NCBI GenBank assembly: GCA_017989575.1
Contig: JAGNPP010000112.1
Span: 1 to 7,793, forward strand
DNA from: Chryseobacterium sp.
GTDB taxonomy: Bacteria > Bacteroidota > Bacteroidia > Flavobacteriales > Weeksellaceae
DNA length: 7,793 bases
Direction: 5' to 3'
Shown here: positions 4,138 to 7,793 of the stretch, one piece after another
How the letters are laid out: every line of letters begins with the position of its first letter
Position numbering within the stretch: the first letter of the stretch is position 1
The notes under the pieces: generated by a model
Told to the model about the DNA's origin: nothing
Seen by the model: only the letters and a program-made list of their open reading frames with translations
Databases searched by the model: none
Position numbers and translations under genes: made by a program

Positions 4138-6075
4138 ATGGAAGAATGTTGCAGTACAAAACCCAAAAAAGAACACAATCACCAAGGTCACGGCCACAGC
4201 GACCACGACCATTCTCACAGCAATTCCAAATTAGGATTGATTATAAGTTTAGTTATATTTTTCTCAGGACTCATTTTAGATTTCTGGATTAAGGCAGATT
4301 GGTTTACAAACAACGTTTGGCTAAGATTCAGCTGGTATTTTGTATCTTATGTTTTGGTGGCGTTTTCGGTGTTCAAAGATGCGTTTCAGCTCGCCAAGAG
4401 TTTTGATTTCTTCAATGAATTTTCTTTGATGGGAATCGCCACAATCGGCGCTTTTGCAATTGGAGAATTTCCGGAAGGCGTTGCTGTAATGTTGTTTTAC
4501 ACAATTGGCGAAATGTTTCAGGAATCTGCTGTGAACAAAGCCAAAAATAATATCAAAGCTTTGCTTGATGTTCGTCCAAAAGAAGCAACAGTTTTCCGAA
4601 ACAATAAATGGGAAACAATTAATCCAAACGAAGTAAAAGTTGGCGAAAAGATTCAAATCAAAGTTGGTGAAAAAGTACCTTTGGACGGAATCTTAATCTC
4701 GGAAAAGGGAAGCCTCGATACATCAGCTTTGACAGGCGAAAGCAAACCTTCATCCATCAAAAAATCAGAAAACGTTCTTGCCGGAATGTTAAATCTCGAC
4801 CAAGTCATAGAAGTTGAAACCACGAAATTATTCGAAAATAGTTCTATTGTCAGAATCTTGGAAATGGTTCAGGAAGCGAGTTCCAGAAAAGCAAAAACCG
4901 AATTGTTCATTAGAAAATTTGCTAAAGTTTATACGCCGATTGTATTTGTTTTAGCATTATTAATAACTTTCATTCCTTATTTTTTTGTTGATAATTATAT
5001 TTTCAGAGATTGGCTTTACCGAGGTTTGGTTTTCCTTGTAATTTCCTGTCCTTGTGCTTTAGTGATTTCAATTCCGTTGGGATATTTTGGTGGAATAGGA
5101 GCGGCTTCACGAAACGGAATTTTGTTCAAAGGTTCCAATTTCCTTGATTTGATTGCAAACGTGACAACCGTTGTGATGGACAAAACAGGAACTTTGACAA
5201 AAGGTGTTTTCAAAGTTCAAAAAGTCGTAACTAATGATATTTCTGAACCAGAATTTCTATCAATTTTATCATCAGTCGAAAGTCATTCCACACATCCGAT
5301 TGCAAAAGCGATTTCGCAATTTCATCCATCAAACCAAACACCGGAATCTGTAGAAGAAATCTCAGGAAAAGGAATCAAAGCATTCATTAATCAAAAACAA
5401 ATTCTTGCTGGAAATACACAATTGCTGAAAAGTTTCAATATCAATTATCCATCGGAATTAGATGAGATTGTAGAAACAACGGTTGTTTTAGCAATCGATA
5501 ATCTATATAAAGGCTACGTCGTGATTTCTGACGAAGTGAAAGAAGATGCGGAATTAGCCATTAAAAATCTGAAAAATGCTGGCGTTAAAACAATGATGCT
5601 GAGCGGAGATAAAGACGCATTGACTCAAAACATCGCTAAAAAATTGGGAATTGATTCTGCATTTGGAAGTTTGCTTCCGGAAGGAAAAGTGGAGAAATTA
5701 CAAAAGCTCAAAAAAAATCCAAAAGAAATAGTAGCATTCGTTGGCGACGGGATCAACGATGCGCCTGTTTTAGCATTAAGTGATGTCGGAATTGCAATGG
5801 GCGGATTAGGTTCCGATGTCGCGATTGAAACAGCCGATGTCATCATCCAAACCGACCAACCTTCGAAGATTTCTACTGCAATCAAAATCGGAAAAGCAAC
5901 GAAGAAAATTGTTTACCAAAATATTGCCTTGGCTTTCGGCGTCAAAATCATTGTTTTAATCCTAGGTGCTGGCGGTTTAGCTAATATGTGGGAAGCTGTT
6001 TTCGCCGATGTTGGTGTTGCTTTGTTGGCAATTTTGAACGCTGTACGAATCCAAAATATGAAGTTTGAGAATTGA
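4138..6075 (+). CDS. zntA: P1B-2 type heavy-metal (Zn2+/Cd2+/Pb2+) efflux ATPase
   Basis: This is a 645-residue inner-membrane pump that would export divalent soft metals using ATP. The N-terminus lacks a folded HMA domain. Instead it has a short metal-binding tail with Cys4-Cys5 and seven His between residues 13 and 27. Four hydrophobic segments follow before residue 140. Motifs in order are TGES (199-202, actuator), CPC (304-306) followed by SIP in the TM6 metal path, DKTGT with phosphorylated Asp348, the His386-Pro387 pair (P1B nucleotide domain) and GDGIND (536-541). Lys603 (GVKIIVL) and Asp624 (FADVGVALL) in the last two membrane helices match the Lys and Asp that mark Zn/Cd/Pb-type pumps such as ZntA; copper pumps differ here. 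Its neighbour is a Fur-family sensor. The symbol zntA is used by class; cadA would be equally fair. The substrate is inferred, and the short His tail is commonly enough for this class. Confidence 0.92.
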   Translation: MEECCSTKPKKEHNHQGHGHSDHDHSHSNSKLGLIISLVIFFSGLILDFWIKADWFTNNVWLRFSWYFVSYVLVAFSVFKDAFQLAKSFDFFNEFSLMGIATIGAFAIGEFPEGVAVMLFYTIGEMFQESAVNKAKNNIKALLDVRPKEATVFRNNKWETINPNEVKVGEKIQIKVGEKVPLDGILISEKGSLDTSALTGESKPSSIKKSENVLAGMLNLDQVIEVETTKLFENSSIVRILEMVQEASSRKAKTELFIRKFAKVYTPIVFVLALLITFIPYFFVDNYIFRDWLYRGLVFLVISCPCALVISIPLGYFGGIGAASRNGILFKGSNFLDLIANVTTVVMDKTGTLTKGVFKVQKVVTNDISEPEFLSILSSVESHSTHPIAKAISQFHPSNQTPESVEEISGKGIKAFINQKQILAGNTQLLKSFNINYPSELDEIVETTVVLAIDNLYKGYVVISDEVKEDAELAIKNLKNAGVKTMMLSGDKDALTQNIAKKLGIDSAFGSLLPEGKVEKLQKLKKNPKEIVAFVGDGINDAPVLALSDVGIAMGGLGSDVAIETADVIIQTDQPSKISTAIKIGKATKKIVYQNIALAFGVKIIVLILGAGGLANMWEAVFADVGVALLAILNAVRIQNMKFEN

Positions 6076-6129
6076 AATTTTCAGAATTAGTTGATTGGCA
6101 AGGTTTTCGTAATGCAAATAAAATTATCT

Positions 6130-6136
6130 TTACTTA
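6130..6136. repeat. Left target-site duplication of the IS982 element
   Basis: TTACTTA directly before the left inverted repeat is repeated exactly at 7112-7118 after the right one. Seven bases is within the range made by IS982-family transposition. Confidence 0.85.
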
Positions 6137-6152
6137 ACCCGTAGTGCATTAT
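6137..6152 (+). repeat. IS982 left terminal inverted repeat
   Basis: ACCCGTAGTGCATTAT matches the complement of 7096-7111 at 15 of 16 positions. The inner 13 bases, CGTAGTGCATTAT, are identical. Confidence 0.88.
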
Positions 6153-6169
6153 AAAAAAGGCTATTCATA

Positions 6170-6186
6170 ATACGAAAAATTCGTAT
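6170..6186. repeat. Perfect palindrome inside the IS leader
   Basis: ATACGAA (6170-6176) and TTCGTAT (6180-6186) flank AAA, 28 bases before the transposase start codon and just inside the left terminal repeat. It could be a transposase or repressor binding site, or an RNA hairpin limiting transposase expression. No T tract follows, so it is not a standard terminator. Confidence 0.45.
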
Positions 6187-6214
6187 ATTGTATTGACTAC
6201 CAATCAAATACATT

Positions 6215-7096
6215 ATGAATAACCTAGATGCAATTTACAATTTTATTTTAAATGAATTAAAGAAATTAATCCCAGATGAGAACTTTTATTTCAAACCAAT
6301 AGAGCCGAAACTATCTGATTTACAGATTATTGCTCTTAATATTTCTGCGGAATATTTATCGATAGACTCAGAATATCAGCTATTTAGATATCTATCAAAT
6401 TCAAAATTAAATGGAATGATTGAAAGAAGTGTTTACAATCGCAGGAAAAGGAAATTATTCCCGCATTTGGAAAAAATTCGAAGGCTTATGGTTGTGCAAT
6501 TTAATGAGAATGAAAACGTTTTTATTGTAGATTCTATGCCTTTGGAAATTTGTAAAAACGCAAGAGCAAACCGCTCAAAAATTTGTAAGGAAAGTGAATT
6601 TTCATTTCCAAGCAGAGGTTATTGCGCTTCTCAGTCCAGTTATTATTACGGTTACAAACTTCATGCAATCTGTTCTATTTCAGGGGTTTTTCAAAGTTTT
6701 GATATTTCTACAGCAAGCATTCACGACATACATTTTTTACAAGATATAAAACATCAAATGAATAACTGTACATTGATTGGAGATCGAGGTTATTTGTCTG
6801 CTCAAGTACAAACTGACTTGTTTACTTATGCAAATATAAAACTGGATACACCAATGAGAATCAATCAAAAAAATTACATAAAACAAAAATATATTTTCAG
6901 AAAATCGAGAAAGAGGATTGAGACTTTGTTTTCTCAACTTTGTGATCAATTTAAAATCAGGAACAACTATGCAAAGTCGTTCAATGGCTTTAAAACAAGG
7001 ATTTTAAGCAAAATAGCAGCATTAACATTCATCCAGTTTGTAAATGTTTTTGTTTTCAATAGAAAAATGAATAATATTAAAATTGCTTTAGTTTGA
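6215..7096 (+). CDS. IS982-family DDE transposase
   Basis: This 293-residue transposase would cut and join the element's ends. The N-terminal part (about 1-95) includes KLSDLQIIALNISAEYLSID and a basic region, NRRKRKLFPHLEKIRR, as in IS982 proteins. The catalytic DDE residues are recognisable as Asp106 (FIVDSMPLEIC), Asp190 (LIGDRGYLS) and Glu236 (RKRIETLFSQL), with 83 and 45 residues between them. The YYYGYKLHAICS block before the second Asp is characteristic of the family. The length is usual for intact IS982 transposases (about 290-300) and no frameshift is present. The stop codon (7094-7096) reaches the first base of the right terminal repeat. The ATG at 6215 lies 62 bases inside the left repeat and is the first credible start. 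Codon use is more AT-rich than in the neighbouring genes, consistent with acquired DNA. Confidence 0.94.
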   Translation: MNNLDAIYNFILNELKKLIPDENFYFKPIEPKLSDLQIIALNISAEYLSIDSEYQLFRYLSNSKLNGMIERSVYNRRKRKLFPHLEKIRRLMVVQFNENENVFIVDSMPLEICKNARANRSKICKESEFSFPSRGYCASQSSYYYGYKLHAICSISGVFQSFDISTASIHDIHFLQDIKHQMNNCTLIGDRGYLSAQVQTDLFTYANIKLDTPMRINQKNYIKQKYIFRKSRKRIETLFSQLCDQFKIRNNYAKSFNGFKTRILSKIAALTFIQFVNVFVFNRKMNNIKIALV

Positions 7097-7111
7097 TAAT
7101 GCACTACGAGT
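7096..7111 (-). repeat. IS982 right terminal inverted repeat
   Basis: The complement of ATAATGCACTACGAGT matches the left repeat at 15 of 16 positions. It begins at the last base of the transposase stop codon. Confidence 0.88.
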
Positions 7112-7118
7112 TTACTTA
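7112..7118. repeat. Right target-site duplication of the IS982 element
   Basis: This exact copy of TTACTTA (6130-6136) directly follows the right terminal repeat. The gene start at 7140 is 21 bases further on. Confidence 0.85.
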
Positions 7119-7139
7119 ATTAATTACCAATAACTCTCA

Positions 7140-7793
7140 ATGATGACCAAAACCTTTACCGGACTACTTTTATTCTGTATTTCTTTGATGTTCTCACAAA
7201 GTACGCTCACGGTTTATCGATCTGATAACAACAAACCTTTGAAAGGCGCAAAAGTCTATTGCAATAGCAGTTTCCTCGGACAAACCAATGATAAAGGAAC
7301 ATTGACTTTTTCTACAAAATGTACAAAAGTGGATGTCGAAATCGATAATTACATCGGTGATGAGGTGTTGGTAGATAAGGTAATGGAGCTCGCTCTGGAT
7401 AGAGAAAATGTGAAAAGTACTCAGATAGAAGGCGTTGTACTTACCAACGAAAGCGATCCCCGCGCCCTTGCTATTCTGGATAAAACCTTCCGAAGATTCA
7501 AAGATAATTCTCCAAACGCATTGGATTCCTACTCTTACAAATCATACGAGAAAATGTCTTTTGATGTGGATTTGGACAGCATTCAGGATTACTCCAGATT
7601 TGTAGAAGCTAGAAAAGATTCGCTAACTAGGCTTAGCAACCGCCAGCTTCCGAAAAAGGAAAAAGAAAAAAAAGATTCTATAGAAGGCGAGCAAATGATG
7701 GAAGTGGTGAAGGACAGCAAAATGTTTCTTTGGGAGCGCGCTATGGAATTTCTATACTCCAAAAAGCACGGTGAAAAAGTCAATGTCTTGGAC
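7140..7793 (+). CDS. DUF5686-type envelope protein with CarboxypepD_reg-like domain (partial, 3' end outside window)
   Basis: This frame opens at ATGATG (7140-7145) and runs without a stop to the last base, giving 218 residues. Residues 1-20 are a signal peptide: a short Met-Met-Thr-Lys start, a hydrophobic GLLLFCISLMF core and a likely cut after SQ. Residues about 22-75 look like a small beta-sandwich of the CarboxypepD_reg-like type (LTVYRSDNNKPLKGAKVY, then GQTNDKGTLTF). Next comes the block SDPRALAILDKTFRRFKDNS followed by SYSYKSYEKMSFDVD, which is characteristic of Bacteroidota DUF5686 proteins, and a Lys/Glu-rich stretch near 175-190. Members are usually about 800 residues, with a C-terminal part thought to be a beta-barrel; their function is not established. 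Either of the two adjacent ATGs could be the start. The IS982 element lies just upstream and has displaced the native upstream sequence. Confidence 0.82.
   Translation, partial: MMTKTFTGLLLFCISLMFSQSTLTVYRSDNNKPLKGAKVYCNSSFLGQTNDKGTLTFSTKCTKVDVEIDNYIGDEVLVDKVMELALDRENVKSTQIEGVVLTNESDPRALAILDKTFRRFKDNSPNALDSYSYKSYEKMSFDVDLDSIQDYSRFVEARKDSLTRLSNRQLPKKEKEKKDSIEGEQMMEVVKDSKMFLWERAMEFLYSKKHGEKVNVLD

Larger units (their letters stand above)
6137..7111 (+). mobile_element. Complete IS982-family insertion sequence, 975 bp
   Basis: The element is bounded by 16-bp terminal inverted repeats, ACCCGTAGTGCATTAT (6137-6152) and the complement of 7096-7111, with one mismatch at the third position. A 7-bp TTACTTA duplication lies outside both ends. 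It carries a single full-length DDE transposase on the plus strand. Size, inverted repeats, target duplication and transposase all agree with the IS982 family. Identical target duplications and an unbroken gene suggest a recent, possibly still active insertion. It landed in the gap between the efflux ATPase and the DUF5686-type gene, 63 bp from the former's stop and 29 bp from the latter's start. Confidence 0.92.

Noticed and set aside
4321..4656. Minus-strand open frames inside the efflux ATPase (also 5016-5213 and 5625-5885)
   Set aside because: They overlap a complete, motif-rich P-type ATPase and show no domains of their own.
6137..7118. 8-bp target duplication TTTACTTA
   Set aside because: An extra T matches on both sides, but counting it would shorten one terminal repeat; 7 bp keeps both inverted repeats equal at 16 bp.
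7589..7783. Minus-strand open frame opposite the DUF5686-type gene
   Set aside because: The opposite frame runs open for 218 codons with a signal peptide and family motifs; the minus frame is only a Ser/Phe-rich shadow.

Overview
The window is AT-rich chromosomal DNA from a member of the Bacteroidota, most likely Flavobacteriales and close to Chryseobacterium (Weeksellaceae). The evidence is the sequence style of the L19, FKBP, Kbl and DUF5686-type proteins, A-rich translation starts without clear Shine-Dalgarno sequences, and two minus-strand promoters of the Bacteroidota form TTTG-N19/20-TAnnTTTG. The genus is an inference.

Layout. Positions 1-114 hold the last codons of an IS110-type transposase, followed by a strong terminator (184-214). 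kbl (glycine C-acetyltransferase) lies on + at 244-1437. It converges on rplS (ribosomal protein L19, minus, 1567-1926), with hairpin terminators between them. Upstream of rplS, and also on minus, is a small cytoplasmic FKBP prolyl isomerase (2146-2580). The 2581-3246 stretch has no gene. It holds the FKBP promoter, a long-stem structured element (2689-2800), and a nested cluster of four related palindromes (2916-3071). A Fur-family regulator follows on + (3247-3669). The 3670-4137 gap has no gene but contains hairpin repeats, a 7-bp-period tandem repeat and a candidate operator/promoter. Next is a P1B-2 type Zn2+/Cd2+/Pb2+ efflux ATPase (4138-6075). A complete IS982-family insertion sequence (6137-7111, 7-bp target duplication) sits just upstream of a DUF5686-type envelope protein (7140 onward) that runs off the window.

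How the genes relate. The Fur-family repressor and the metal-efflux ATPase are the only pair that looks functionally linked: a metal sensor beside a metal pump, with related repeat copies in front of both genes. Kbl (threonine/glycine metabolism), L19 (ribosome) and FKBP (protein folding) are independent housekeeping genes. The IS has separated the DUF5686-type gene from most of its native upstream sequence.

The most unusual content is intergenic: (1) four REP-like palindromes arranged ++-- with a compensatory stem change; (2) a structured element with a 15-bp A/T stem and a GC-rich clamp; (3) two separate arrays of four GCCAA-type heptamers; (4) a second hairpin family at 3700-3838. No defence system, CRISPR array, rRNA or tRNA was seen.
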